Assembly (NCBI GenBank): GCA_013697725.1
Contig: JACCWI010000030.1
Span: 1-64,000 of the forward strand
Source of the DNA: Tatlockia sp.
GTDB taxonomy: Bacteria > Pseudomonadota > Gammaproteobacteria > Legionellales > Legionellaceae
DNA length: 64,000 bases
Reading direction: 5' to 3'
The notes beneath the pieces were generated by a model. It saw only the letters and a list, made by a program, of their open reading frames with translations, ran no database searches and had not been told where the DNA came from. A program made the translations under genes and the position numbers. This document shows, piece by piece, positions 55,253-64,000 of the stretch. Within the stretch, counting starts at the first letter, position 1, and every line of letters begins with the position of its first letter.

Positions 55253-56330
55253 GCCCCAAGCCCCAATAGCTAGCCAGCCTAAAAATGAGCGTCTTGAATC
55301 CCAAAGCTCCACAGTTAAAACTCCACCTTCAAAGCGGTTTGTAGCTAGCAAAATGCTTTTTTCCTTAATACTTGCAGCACTAGCCTTGATCACTGCCCTT
55401 TATAGTTTCTACTCCAATCAACAGCTTAATTCACAACAAGCTAAAATTCTGAATCAAAGACTTGAGAGTATGGCGCAGCAACAACAATCCAGCATTAATA
55501 CCCTTAACGAATCAGCCAAGGAATCAAAAGCAGGTCTACAAAGTCAAATCCAAACTCTGAATTCAGGTTTGCAAAATGCCATTCAGCAAGGCCTTAATCA
55601 ACAACCAGATTGGGTTTTATTAAAGGCACGATATCTCTTGGAGCTTGCACAAATTAATGCCCATTGGAGCAAAGACCCACAAACAACTCTTGGACTTATG
55701 CGTCAGGCTGATAAGCTACTTGCAGCAAATTCAGAACCGCAGATTTTTGCCGTCAGACAAGCGCTGGCCAAGGAAATTAGTCAATTAGAAACCGTTCCTC
55801 AATTAGATACTGCCGGTCTTTTAAGTCAGTTAGATGCAGCCCAGTCTGAGCTCGCGAAACTCCCATTCAAGCAAATTATTAAAAACTCAATGCCTACTTC
55901 TGAGGAAAAAACTACAACTACCTGGCAAGAAAATTTAAAAAACTCCTTGTCTCATTTGGAAAAATTGGTAGTCATTCGCCGCAACGATAAAGCAATTCAA
56001 CCTTTACTTTCGCCCTTTGCACAAAAGCTCATGAGTGACAGTATTCATCTCAATCTACAAGAGGCCCAATGGGCAGTTATGCAAAATAATCAAGCCGTTT
56101 ATCAATTGGCTTTAGCACGTGCTCGGCAAGAAATTCCTGAAATTTTTGATGAAAGTGCTATAGCAACCTCAGCCCTTCTAAAACAATTAACTAGGCTGCA
56201 GCAAGAAAATTTAAATCGCTCAGTAAAAATGCCTGAGCAGGCACTAACTCTATTAAATCAATTAATAGCTAAGAAAAATATCCAATCTTTAGATAATTCA
56301 ACTTCATCACAAGGGGGGAAAAAATCGTGA
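55236..56330 (+). CDS. hemX: HemX-like membrane protein
   Basis: 364 residues with one membrane segment near 40-58 (FSLILAALALITALYSFYS), a cytoplasmic Pro/Ser/Gln-rich tail before it and a long periplasmic region starting with a Gln-rich coiled coil (about 60-115). Despite its name and location in hem operons, the catalytic role is unproven; proteobacterial HemX is no longer thought to be a uroporphyrin methyltransferase in most species. The end overlaps hemY (GTGA). Confidence 0.88.
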   Translation: MANTNEPQAPIASQPKNERLESQSSTVKTPPSKRFVASKMLFSLILAALALITALYSFYSNQQLNSQQAKILNQRLESMAQQQQSSINTLNESAKESKAGLQSQIQTLNSGLQNAIQQGLNQQPDWVLLKARYLLELAQINAHWSKDPQTTLGLMRQADKLLAANSEPQIFAVRQALAKEISQLETVPQLDTAGLLSQLDAAQSELAKLPFKQIIKNSMPTSEEKTTTTWQENLKNSLSHLEKLVVIRRNDKAIQPLLSPFAQKLMSDSIHLNLQEAQWAVMQNNQAVYQLALARARQEIPEIFDESAIATSALLKQLTRLQQENLNRSVKMPEQALTLLNQLIAKKNIQSLDNSTSSQGGKKS

Positions 56331-57511
56331 TTCGCTTAGCGCTAATTTTTTTGATTTTACTTGCCTCCGTTTTTGCAGGCATACAATTAAGTCGAGATCC
56401 CGGTTACTTGCTGGTGTCCATTAACCATTGGAGCTTAGAAACTACGTTTTGGTTTGCATTGCTTAGTTTAGTTTTAGCTTTTTTATTAGTTCATGGCTTG
56501 CTCTTAGTTACCGCCAAATTACTTCGCAGCCCAAAAACTTTAAATCGTTGGCGAGCAAAGCGTCGCAACTTGAAGGCCCAGGCTAGAACCCGCCAAGGCA
56601 TCATTGAATTTAGTGAAGGCTATTGGTCAGAGGCGCAAAATCATCTAATTAAAGCGTTGCCAGATAGTGATAGTCCTTTATTTAACTATCTGACCGCAGC
56701 AAGAGCTGCACAGGAAATGGGCGATAGCCACCTGCGAGATAACTATTTACGAGAGGCTCAGCAAGCTATGCCCGATGCTAAAATTGCCGTAGAGTTGACA
56801 CAAGCACAATTACAAATGGCGGATAAACAGTGGGAGCAGGCCTTAGCCACCTTGGAACATTTAAAAGATTTAGTGCCCCGCCATCCCCATGTTTTAAAAT
56901 TGCTCATGAATCTTTATAAAGAAATCAAAGATTGGTCCAATTTAATTACTTTACTTCCGCAGTTAAAGAAAAATCGAGTCGCTTGTGGTAATAGTTTTGA
57001 GCTTTTAGAGCAACAGGTCTACTGTGAGGCATTTTCGGATTTAGCTCAGCAAGGCCAAGGTGATGCGCTTAATAAAATGGTTAAAAATTTACCCAAAAAC
57101 TTAAGGTTTCATTCTGAGTTAATGGCTATCTACGGTCGTTATTTACTGAGTGAAAATAAGCAGGAACAAGCGGAAGCAACTATCCGCAACTGTTTGCGTA
57201 AAAACTATGATGTAAAATTAATTAGCTTATATGGACAAATTAAAGCAAATACCAAGCAAATAGTATTTGCTGAATCGTTAATTCACAGCCATCCCCACTC
57301 AGCCGACCTCTATCTCTGCCTTGGGCGTTTAAGCTTAAATAATAATTTATGGGGTAAGGCAAAAATGTATTTTGAACAAAGTTTAAGCTTAAACCCTAGT
57401 CCAGCTGCTTATGAAGAGTTAGGCAAATTACTGGAGCGCCTTAATGATCAAAGTGGAGCCTGCATAGCTTATCGTAGAGGCCTTGCATTAAAAACTGATT
57501 CATCAAATTAA
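56327..57511 (+). CDS. hemY: HemY, TPR-containing haem-biosynthesis-associated protein
   Basis: 394 residues. Two membrane segments (about 1-20 and 42-65) are followed by a cytoplasm-facing or periplasmic helical repeat region with tetratricopeptide-like motifs (EGYWSEAQNHLIKALP, LCLGRLSLNNNLWGKAKMYFEQSL, AYEELGKLLERLNDQSGACIAY). GTG start with AGGGGGG upstream. It is a structural homologue of E. coli HemY, not of protoporphyrinogen oxidase. Last gene of hemCDXY. Confidence 0.9.
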   Translation: MIRLALIFLILLASVFAGIQLSRDPGYLLVSINHWSLETTFWFALLSLVLAFLLVHGLLLVTAKLLRSPKTLNRWRAKRRNLKAQARTRQGIIEFSEGYWSEAQNHLIKALPDSDSPLFNYLTAARAAQEMGDSHLRDNYLREAQQAMPDAKIAVELTQAQLQMADKQWEQALATLEHLKDLVPRHPHVLKLLMNLYKEIKDWSNLITLLPQLKKNRVACGNSFELLEQQVYCEAFSDLAQQGQGDALNKMVKNLPKNLRFHSELMAIYGRYLLSENKQEQAEATIRNCLRKNYDVKLISLYGQIKANTKQIVFAESLIHSHPHSADLYLCLGRLSLNNNLWGKAKMYFEQSLSLNPSPAAYEELGKLLERLNDQSGACIAYRRGLALKTDSSN

Positions 57512-57541
57512 AACTTTGAGATTCCCTTCTCCAGTTCAGAC

Positions 57542-58519
57542 TCAAAGAGTGGGCGTACAGACATCATCACAAAAATTTAAATCCCGCTCCACTTGTATTG
57601 TTGCGTGGTGAATTTTATGTTTTTCTCTTAATAGTTTAATCAATTTTTGACGAGCTTCATCACTAAGAATTTTATTGGGCATATAAAGATGCACAGAAAG
57701 GGCATTTTCTTGCGTTGATATTGCCCAGATATGCAGATCATGCACTTCTTGAACTCCGGGTTCAGCCTTCAGTGTATCAATGACCTCATTCCAGGAAATC
57801 CCCCGGGGCACGGCATCTATAATTAAACGAAAGCTATCCGCAAAAAGCGACCAAGTACTTTTTAGAATCAAAACTGCAATTAACAACCCTACAATTGGGT
57901 CAACCCAATGCCAATGCGTCCAATAAATAAGAGCTGCAGACAAAACAACACCTGCGGAAATTACCGCATCATAAAATAAATGTAAAAAAGCAGCGCGAAT
58001 ATTCAAATCTTCAGAACCACGCATAAATAAGGCTGCTGTAGCACCATTGACCACAATACCTATGCCTGCAACAATCATCACGGAAAAAGCTTGAACCTCG
58101 CTAGGTGAAAATAGCTTATAAACAGCTTCGGTTGCAATAATACCGCAGGTAAAGACTAACAAAACACCGTTCGCTAATGCGGCAAGAATAGATGTTTTTT
58201 TGAGGCCATAGGTGCTTTGTTTTGTAGGAATTCGTTTCAATAAACCATTAGCTACCCAGGCAAGAATTAAACTTAAGACATCGCCAAAATTATGGATTGC
58301 GTCGGCAAACAAACTTGTGGAGTTAGCCAAATATGAAAAAATAATTTGGGCGATTACAAACAAGCCGTTTGCAATAATTGCAATTAAAAAAGCCGAATTG
58401 AACTGTATGGCGCTCTGATCATGATGATGATGATGTGAATGGCCGTGCGCATGAGCATGACTGGTATCAGACCGATGATTAGAATGTTTATCTTCATTTT
58501 CATTTTCATGAAGGATCAT
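57542..58519 (-). CDS. Cation diffusion facilitator (zinc/cobalt-type efflux protein)
   Basis: 325 residues. A cytoplasmic N-terminal tail is very His-rich (HSNHRSD, then HAHAHGHSHHHHHDQ). Six membrane segments span about 42-215, with the metal-site HxxxD motifs His76/Asp80 in ADAIHNFGD and the second in HLFYDAV. The C-terminal cytoplasmic domain (VIDAVPRGISWNEVIDTL, VQEVHDLHIWAIS) matches the CDF dimerisation fold. The closest types are ZitB and DmeF; the metal cannot be decided. Ribosome site AGGAG. Confidence 0.92.
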   Translation of the reverse strand: MILHENENEDKHSNHRSDTSHAHAHGHSHHHHHDQSAIQFNSAFLIAIIANGLFVIAQIIFSYLANSTSLFADAIHNFGDVLSLILAWVANGLLKRIPTKQSTYGLKKTSILAALANGVLLVFTCGIIATEAVYKLFSPSEVQAFSVMIVAGIGIVVNGATAALFMRGSEDLNIRAAFLHLFYDAVISAGVVLSAALIYWTHWHWVDPIVGLLIAVLILKSTWSLFADSFRLIIDAVPRGISWNEVIDTLKAEPGVQEVHDLHIWAISTQENALSVHLYMPNKILSDEARQKLIKLLREKHKIHHATIQVERDLNFCDDVCTPTL

Positions 58520-58528
58520 GGCAAGCTC

Positions 58529-59206
58529 CTAAATTTTTTGTTCATCAGAAGCAGGATCATCTTGCTCATTTTCATAAAAATTAAGGCCAATCTTAATGCG
58601 CTCACGAGAATTCATTTTTCGCCAGGCGTTGGTATCTCTTAAGGAATAAACACAACCGCAATATTCTTGTTTGTAAAAATTTTCACGCTTGGCAATTTCA
58701 TACATACGCGCCGCACCGCCATTTTTTCGCCAATTATAAGTCCAATATTCAATATCCGGATAACGACTGGCAGCTCGAATACCTGCATCGTTAATTTGAT
58801 TCATATCTTTCCAACGAGAAATACCAAGCGAGGTTGAAATGACTGGGAAACCATGTTCATAAGCATAAAGGGCTGTTCGTTCAAAGCGCATATCAAAACA
58901 AGCTGTACAACGTTTGCCTCGTTCTGGTTCCCATTCGAGCCCCTTAATGCGAGTGAACCAGTTATCTTTATCATAATCGGCATCAATAAAAGGAATATTA
59001 TGCAATTTAGCAAAGCTTATATTTTCCTCTTTTCTAATTTCATATTCCTGTACAGGATGAATATTCGGATTATAGAAAAAAATCGAAAAATTAATTTTTG
59101 AAAAAACCAAGGCTTCCATAACTTCACCTGAGCAAGGCGCGCAACAGGAGTGCAGCAATAATTTATCAGCACCATTGGGAAGTAGTAATTGTTCTCGTTC
59201 AATCAT
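58529..59206 (-). CDS. queH: Epoxyqueuosine reductase QueH
   Basis: 225 residues; reduces epoxyqueuosine to queuosine in tRNA. It carries the four paired cysteines that hold an iron-sulfur cluster and metal: [24 protein letters not shown] and QEYCGCVYS, and the family segment [19 protein letters not shown]. This is the non-orthologous replacement of cobalamin-dependent QueG. The ATG at 59206 overlaps the orn stop by eight bases; a GTG two codons earlier is possible. Confidence 0.94.
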   Translation of the reverse strand: MIEREQLLLPNGADKLLLHSCCAPCSGEVMEALVFSKINFSIFFYNPNIHPVQEYEIRKEENISFAKLHNIPFIDADYDKDNWFTRIKGLEWEPERGKRCTACFDMRFERTALYAYEHGFPVISTSLGISRWKDMNQINDAGIRAASRYPDIEYWTYNWRKNGGAARMYEIAKRENFYKQEYCGCVYSLRDTNAWRKMNSRERIKIGLNFYENEQDDPASDEQKI

Positions 59207-59759
59207 TTTCACTACCCGCTAAATTAATAAAATGTTGACGATAATATTCAAGCTCCGCGATTGAATCTTTAATATCATTGAGGGCCAAGTGCTTAGATTC
59301 TTTCATGATGCCATTGAGCAATTTAGGGCGCCAATATTTAACCAGTTCTTTAAGCGTGGAGACATCAAGATTACGATAATGAAAAAAAGCAGCTAATTCT
59401 GGCATATATTTATATAAAAAACGTCTATCTTGGCAAATTGAATTACCACACATAGGCGATTTACCTTTTGCGACGTAATTTTTTAGAAAATCAATAGTCA
59501 TTTGTTCAGCTTGAATTTCAGTAGTCGTTGATTCCAAAACACGTTTGACCAAACCAGATTGGTTATGTTGTCGCGTATTCCATTCATCCATTCCTGCGAT
59601 TCGTTTTTCGTCCTGATGAATTGCTAAAACAGGGCCTTCAGCCAAAATATTTAATTGTGAGTCTGTCACTACAGTAGCAATCTCAATAATACGATCCCCT
59701 TCAGGATCAAGGCCAGTCATTTCTAAATCAATCCAGATTAAATTATTTTTGTTTTTCAT
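59199..59759 (-). CDS. orn: Oligoribonuclease
   Basis: 186-residue DEDDh 3'-5' exonuclease that degrades short RNA and pGpG, hence important in cyclic-di-GMP turnover. The catalytic residues are Asp11 and Glu13 in [16 protein letters not shown], another Asp in [10 protein letters not shown], and His/Asp in [11 protein letters not shown]. It overlaps cca by 17 bases upstream and queH by eight bases downstream. Confidence 0.97.
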   Translation of the reverse strand: MKNKNNLIWIDLEMTGLDPEGDRIIEIATVVTDSQLNILAEGPVLAIHQDEKRIAGMDEWNTRQHNQSGLVKRVLESTTTEIQAEQMTIDFLKNYVAKGKSPMCGNSICQDRRFLYKYMPELAAFFHYRNLDVSTLKELVKYWRPKLLNGIMKESKHLALNDIKDSIAELEYYRQHFINLAGSEND

Positions 59760-60981
59760 TAGTTTTCCAAGAATTCAAAATAAGTGTTACACAGGCAACT
59801 CGTCTTTGATGAAGTTCATTTTTAATTGCTTCACCTTGATAACCTTGCTCAATGAGTCTTTGAGGCGAAACCTTCGCACATTCCTGTAAGACAAAAAACC
59901 AACTTGACGCCTGTTGGTAATCAATTTTAGCACCGCGACCCTGCGAATCTGCTTCACAGGCTAAAACAAGTTTTTCGAAGAGATTAGGACGACGAAATGC
60001 ATCCGTTTGCTCTAGGGTATTTACGATTGTTTCTGCCTTTAATTCAAATAAGCGATGAATCTTTAAATGATAACGTGAAACCATGACCGCAAATTTACGA
60101 TAATCTGCGGGAATTCGCAAACGTTGGCTCAAAGATTCAATAATTGTTACACCCTGTTCTTCATGACCATAATGTTTTGGCCAATCTTGCATCGGAGTTT
60201 CTGCTTTTCCCAGATCGTGCACTAAAGCGCCAAATCGAAGTACAGGATCCTCGGATAATTCAACTGCCGCTTCTAAAACTAATAACGTATGTATGCCGCT
60301 ATCAATTTCTGGATGATGATTAGGTGGATTGGGAATTCCAAATAAATTGTTAATCTCAGGTAAAATAATTCGAAGTGCATCACAAGATCGTAGAGTTTGA
60401 ATAAAAATTTCCGGATTCTTTTCTTCCAAACTTCGTTGCCATTCTTGCCACACGCGTTCGGGGACTAAATGACTTAAATCCCCTTGTTTTACCATCTTGT
60501 ACATCAAGGATCGGGTTTCGTTAGCTAATCTAAATCCTAAATGATAGTAGCGGGCAGCAAAGCGGGCGAGCCGCAAAACCCGCACCGGATCCTCACAAAA
60601 AGCGTCAGACACATGCCGCAAAATTTTGTTTTTTAAATCTTCAAAACCATGATAAGGATCGATGAGTTGTCCTTTTTCATCCTCCGCCATAGCATTTATG
60701 GTTAAATCACGTCTTAAAAGATCTTCTTCCAAGGTTACATTTTGGTTAAAATCACAAGCAAAACCATAATAACCTGGCGCTGTTTTGCGTTCGGTTCTTG
60801 CTAATGCATATTCTTCCCGAGTTTGAGGATGAAGAAAAACAGGAAAATCACGGCCAACTTGTTGGTAACCTAATTGAAGTAAAAGTTCTGGATTCGCTCC
60901 AACTACCACCCAATCTCGTTCCTTTATGGGGAAGCCTAAAAGCTTATCGCGAACTGCCCCTCCCACTAAATAAATTTTCAT
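59743..60981 (-). CDS. cca: CCA-adding tRNA nucleotidyltransferase
   Basis: 412 residues; adds or repairs the 3'-CCA of tRNAs. Nucleotidyltransferase head ([25 protein letters not shown] with the catalytic Asp pair, [13 protein letters not shown]), then [14 protein letters not shown], and an HD phosphohydrolase domain ([22 protein letters not shown]) as in the long E. coli form. It heads a compact cca-orn-queH operon. Confidence 0.97.
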   Translation of the reverse strand: MKIYLVGGAVRDKLLGFPIKERDWVVVGANPELLLQLGYQQVGRDFPVFLHPQTREEYALARTERKTAPGYYGFACDFNQNVTLEEDLLRRDLTINAMAEDEKGQLIDPYHGFEDLKNKILRHVSDAFCEDPVRVLRLARFAARYYHLGFRLANETRSLMYKMVKQGDLSHLVPERVWQEWQRSLEEKNPEIFIQTLRSCDALRIILPEINNLFGIPNPPNHHPEIDSGIHTLLVLEAAVELSEDPVLRFGALVHDLGKAETPMQDWPKHYGHEEQGVTIIESLSQRLRIPADYRKFAVMVSRYHLKIHRLFELKAETIVNTLEQTDAFRRPNLFEKLVLACEADSQGRGAKIDYQQASSWFFVLQECAKVSPQRLIEQGYQGEAIKNELHQRRVACVTLILNSWKTNEKQK

Positions 60982-61114
60982 CTAATTTTAACCTTTATAA
61001 ACCATTTGATGGCAATTTTTACTAGTATTATACCTTGTGAGCCTTTCTATTTTAAAAGCAAAGGTATATATATAGTATTCTGAAAAGTTAACTAGTATAG
61101 ACTATCTTTAAACC

Positions 61115-62086
61115 ATGAGTAAAAGACGAATCAATAAACAGCAATCAGCGCGCATTCAGAAGATACAGGAAACTTATAGACAAGAAACTGTTGTCAATGA
61201 ATCGTTAAATACCGAGGAAGGTCTGGTGCTTAGCCGTTTTAGTCGTCATGCAGAAATTGAAGACCTTAAAGGTAATCGTATCCATTGCTCTATACGCCCC
61301 AATATTGACAGTTTAGTAGCTGGCGATCGAGTGGTTTGGCAAACTGAAAGCGAACAAAAAGGCGTTGTCGTATCTCGTTATCCACGTAACTCGATGCTGG
61401 GTCGTGCCGATAGACGTGGCGAAATTAAACCCATTGCCGCCAATATTAGCCAAATTATTGTTGTCGTCGCAGCAAAGCCTGAATTAACCTGGCCCTTGCT
61501 TGACAGCTACCTGGTTATGGCTGAACAGATGAATATGGAAATTTGTATCGTTTTAAATAAAGCAGATTTAGCCTGTGATTCTTTAAAAAAAGAATTACTA
61601 GCTAATTATCAACCCCTTGGTTATCGCATCATACTGACTTCCCAAATTTCTAATACGGGTTATGAGCAACTCAAAGAATCCTTAAATCATCAAATCTCAG
61701 TTTTTGTTGGCCAATCTGGAGTTGGAAAATCCTCTATAATTTCAGGCCTATTACCGCATGAAACCAACATTCAAACTGGAGAAATATCTATAACAACAGA
61801 ATTAGGCTGCCATACCACTTCTAATTCGCGTTATTATCATATTCCCAGCGGTGGGGCCTTAATTGACTCTCCTGGGGTGCGTGAAATTACCCTGTCTCAT
61901 CTGCCGATCCCCCAAATTACGTATTGCTACCGAGAATTTCGCCCGCTGATCTCAAACTGTAAATATCGTAATTGTAACCATCAAGACAATCATGGCTGTG
62001 CTATTATTCAAGCCTTAAATGACGGTAAATTGAATAAGCAACGTTATGACAATTATTTAAAAATTATTAATCAATTTGGCAAGTAA
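61115..62086 (+). CDS. rsgA: Ribosome small-subunit biogenesis GTPase RsgA
   Basis: 323 residues. N-terminal OB fold, then a circularly permuted GTPase with NKAD (148-151) preceding the P-loop GQSGVGKSS (199-207) and DSPGVRE, and a C-terminal zinc finger (CKYRNCNHQDNHGC). It acts late in 30S maturation. It is divergent from cca and convergent with the last gene, 14 bases apart. Confidence 0.96.
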   Translation: MSKRRINKQQSARIQKIQETYRQETVVNESLNTEEGLVLSRFSRHAEIEDLKGNRIHCSIRPNIDSLVAGDRVVWQTESEQKGVVVSRYPRNSMLGRADRRGEIKPIAANISQIIVVVAAKPELTWPLLDSYLVMAEQMNMEICIVLNKADLACDSLKKELLANYQPLGYRIILTSQISNTGYEQLKESLNHQISVFVGQSGVGKSSIISGLLPHETNIQTGEISITTELGCHTTSNSRYYHIPSGGALIDSPGVREITLSHLPIPQITYCYREFRPLISNCKYRNCNHQDNHGCAIIQALNDGKLNKQRYDNYLKIINQFGK

Positions 62087-62100
62087 TTCTATTGCTAAGG

Positions 62101-64000
62101 TTAACTTAATAAAGAATTTGAAATTTGTTCTATTGGTATATTGTTAGCCACATCATGCAGATATTTAGTAAAATCTTTTCTCGCATTCAAACCCGTTATT
62201 TGTTGTAGTTTGAATAGCAGCTCATCAAGAGTGTAATTCGCATTTAAGGTAGATAAAGCAATTTCGAATCGGTTAGTCAAATCCTCTCTAAGACATTCAT
62301 AAAGCTTATGAGATTTGCCCGGGCTAGCGCCATAGAAACCAATTTTATAATTAGGGTTTTGCGAGCCTAACAAAGCTAACCGATGGATAAAAAATTCTTT
62401 ACTAGTTTGGATAAATAATTTTTCCCTGGAAGGCTCGAGTTTAACTTGTTTAAATAATTTAATGAGAACAGGGCGATGCGAAAAGATTTCCTCACTCTTC
62501 AAGAAATTATCACATTCGATATTAATTATTACCCATTTTTTGTAGGGATTAATAATTGAAATTAACTGACCATAAAGCTGATTGAGGAATTTTTCAACCG
62601 CCTCGGAGAGCTTTTTGCTAGCCTTAGCAAAAGACCATAAAGCAATGGCTAATATTTCCGGATCAAAATATTTTTCATGGCTATCATTAAAAATTGAGCC
62701 ATCTTGTAAACTACCTAACCAATTATCTGTATCCTGATAGCGTGACCATGGTTTTTTTGTACAAATAGCTGGCTCTACAATATGCTTCATTAGTTGTGCA
62801 TATAAAAACCGAAAATTTAGCTCCTCGTCAACTGGTTCAAAAATTTCTTTAACTAAACTATAAATTTCACTTCCTGTTTCAGTTACTGCATTACTATGAT
62901 TGCCAATGGATATCTCTACACCTGTGAACCAAAGATATTGAAATGAATGAGTCATCAGCGAGGTGATTACAATCAAAATCCGTTTAATTGCCTCATCTTG
63001 AGTTAATCCATTAAAATCACTATAAACTCGTTTTGTTGAAGCTGCTCGCATGCTGCTTAAATTAAGATCTTCAATGCATTCCAGGAACTTAGTGCGCGGC
63101 GCGTAATTTATAACCAATTGTATTAAATATCTACCATGTAACGCGACACATTCCCTTTTTTCATAATTAGGGTTTTGAACTTTTTCAAATATTTCTTGAA
63201 CATTAACCTCATAACTACCTAAGGAAATTTTTTGATTGTAAAAATTATTTTTTTCCTCATCTGACATCTGACTGAGGTAGTATAGAAATAACCTATAACC
63301 TTCGAAGGCATTTTCATATTCCTCAGGACTAACAAATTTAACAATTAAGCCATTTGGATTTAAGCTGCGTGTTATGAGCTCTTTAAGAGCATCAACTGTA
63401 GATTTGCTGATGGGTTGCTCGTCAGACAATTTTTCTGCCATGCGAAGAATGTACTTGGCATATATTTTTTGATTAACCATCATTAAACGTGTTCTTTCTT
63501 TGTGACTGAGTGGTTTTGGTATTCGGAAATTACAATTTCGAAAGGTCCCATTAGTCTCAAAATTTTCCAGACAATTATCTATTAGAATAAGTTCCTGATC
63601 ATTATTTGATAAAAAATAGTGATTTAATGGATAAACTGTCAATAATTCTTTTTTTATACAATCATAATTATGCCTCAGAGTGGGCATGAGTAAGCGATAA
63701 TAATTTCTGTTTAAATGTTCTAAATACCCAGCGCCTGCCAAATATTGGCTGAGCAAAATCCAAGCCTGATTAATTCCCTTTTGCATACAAGTATAATCAT
63801 AGACGGTGTCAATAATTTTATCCCAACGCAAAGCATACATTTTCTCGATTTTAGCGACTAGTTTCTGTAGAAATTCTTTATTTTCACCCCGGTTATTATT
63901 AATCACTTGTTCTAAGATATTTAATAACTTTGTCTGGTGAGATTTCACTAAACTTGAATTATTAATATTTAGATTAAAAATTAATTCTCGGATATATTTA
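62101..64000 (-). CDS. Large protein of unknown function, 5' end beyond the window
   Basis: The frame stays open to the window edge. A GTG at 63948 would give 615 residues but has no ribosome site, and the 17 codons upstream (KYIRELIFNLNINNSS and on) look coding, so the true start is probably outside. The product is hydrophilic, mostly helical and without signal peptide or membrane segments. I recognise no domain; blocks such as LMTHSFQYLWFTGVEISIGNHS and RYQDTDNWLGSLQDGSIF stand out. Large orphan soluble proteins of this sort are frequent among Legionella Dot/Icm substrates, but no secretion signal is evident (C-terminus EQISNSLLS). Confidence 0.75.
   Translation of the reverse strand, partial: KYIRELIFNLNINNSSLVKSHQTKLLNILEQVINNNRGENKEFLQKLVAKIEKMYALRWDKIIDTVYDYTCMQKGINQAWILLSQYLAGAGYLEHLNRNYYRLLMPTLRHNYDCIKKELLTVYPLNHYFLSNNDQELILIDNCLENFETNGTFRNCNFRIPKPLSHKERTRLMMVNQKIYAKYILRMAEKLSDEQPISKSTVDALKELITRSLNPNGLIVKFVSPEEYENAFEGYRLFLYYLSQMSDEEKNNFYNQKISLGSYEVNVQEIFEKVQNPNYEKRECVALHGRYLIQLVINYAPRTKFLECIEDLNLSSMRAASTKRVYSDFNGLTQDEAIKRILIVITSLMTHSFQYLWFTGVEISIGNHSNAVTETGSEIYSLVKEIFEPVDEELNFRFLYAQLMKHIVEPAICTKKPWSRYQDTDNWLGSLQDGSIFNDSHEKYFDPEILAIALWSFAKASKKLSEAVEKFLNQLYGQLISIINPYKKWVIINIECDNFLKSEEIFSHRPVLIKLFKQVKLEPSREKLFIQTSKEFFIHRLALLGSQNPNYKIGFYGASPGKSHKLYECLREDLTNRFEIALSTLNANYTLDELLFKLQQITGLNARKDFTKYLHDVANNIPIEQISNSLLS

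Noticed and set aside
57513..57546. CTTTGAG...CTCAAAG repeat between hemY and the efflux gene as a bidirectional terminator
   Set aside because: The loop is 20 bases long and no T run follows on either strand.
1..64000. CRISPR arrays, prophage, integrons or rRNA genes
   Set aside because: No regularly spaced direct repeats, phage structural genes, integrase genes or rRNA-like sequence were seen.

Overview
The window is a stretch of chromosome from a Legionella-type gammaproteobacterium. The strongest evidence is at the left edge: the 5' end of icmV diverging from an icmW-icmX pair, which are components of the Dot/Icm type IVB secretion system. Most of the rest is AT-rich core genome. I see no phage, plasmid, integron, intact insertion sequence or CRISPR array. 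Species cannot be assigned from the sequence alone.

Layout. 1-2102: icmV (partial) | icmWX. 2181-9594: accessory genes, mostly on the minus strand: a membrane protein of unknown role, NAD-malic enzyme, two exported proteins of unknown function, an exported GH18 hydrolase, an orphan LuxR-type regulator and a zinc-finger protein. 9630-15497: a tightly overlapping nnr-tsaE-amiB-mutL-miaA operon. 15646-16672: sspA-sspB. 16803-19310: petABC (cytochrome bc1). 19478-28255: translation genes in the order thrS-infC-rpmI-rplT-pheS-pheT-ihfA, then a ferredoxin gene and rplM-rpsI. infC has an ATT start codon, and a terminator-like hairpin precedes pheS. 28381-28455: tRNA-Val(GAC) with its own promoter and terminator.

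28797-31224 is a plus-strand trio: HTH regulator, unknown protein, MFS transporter. 31788-45849 is a long minus-strand surface-glycan operon. In transcription order it carries a sugar aminotransferase, a GtrB-like polyprenyl-phosphate glycosyltransferase, a fused acetyltransferase/ketoisomerase, three tandem paralogous ~720-residue membrane proteins, rmlB, rmlA, an acyltransferase-3 protein and another polytopic membrane protein. The soluble enzymes together predict a dTDP-3-acetamido-3,6-dideoxyhexose (Fuc3NAc or Qui3NAc type). The membrane proteins are candidates for moving that sugar onto an envelope glycan. A further GT-C-like membrane protein lies divergently at 46119-47846.

47953-50559: ppiB, tgt, dsbB, cytochrome c. 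50852-53400: a response regulator and six-TM histidine kinase whose architecture and active residues (Asp108, His200) match the Legionella quorum-sensing pair LqsR/LqsS, but with no lqsA or hdeD beside them. 53557-57511: hemC-hemD-hemX-hemY. 57542-60981: a cation-efflux protein, then cca-orn-queH. 61115-62086: rsgA. 62101-end: a large protein of unknown function running off the window.

The most unusual parts are the glycan operon with its triplicated membrane proteins and the LqsR/LqsS-like pair lacking a synthase. Several intergenic stretches hold short open frames that look like remnants of decayed genes.
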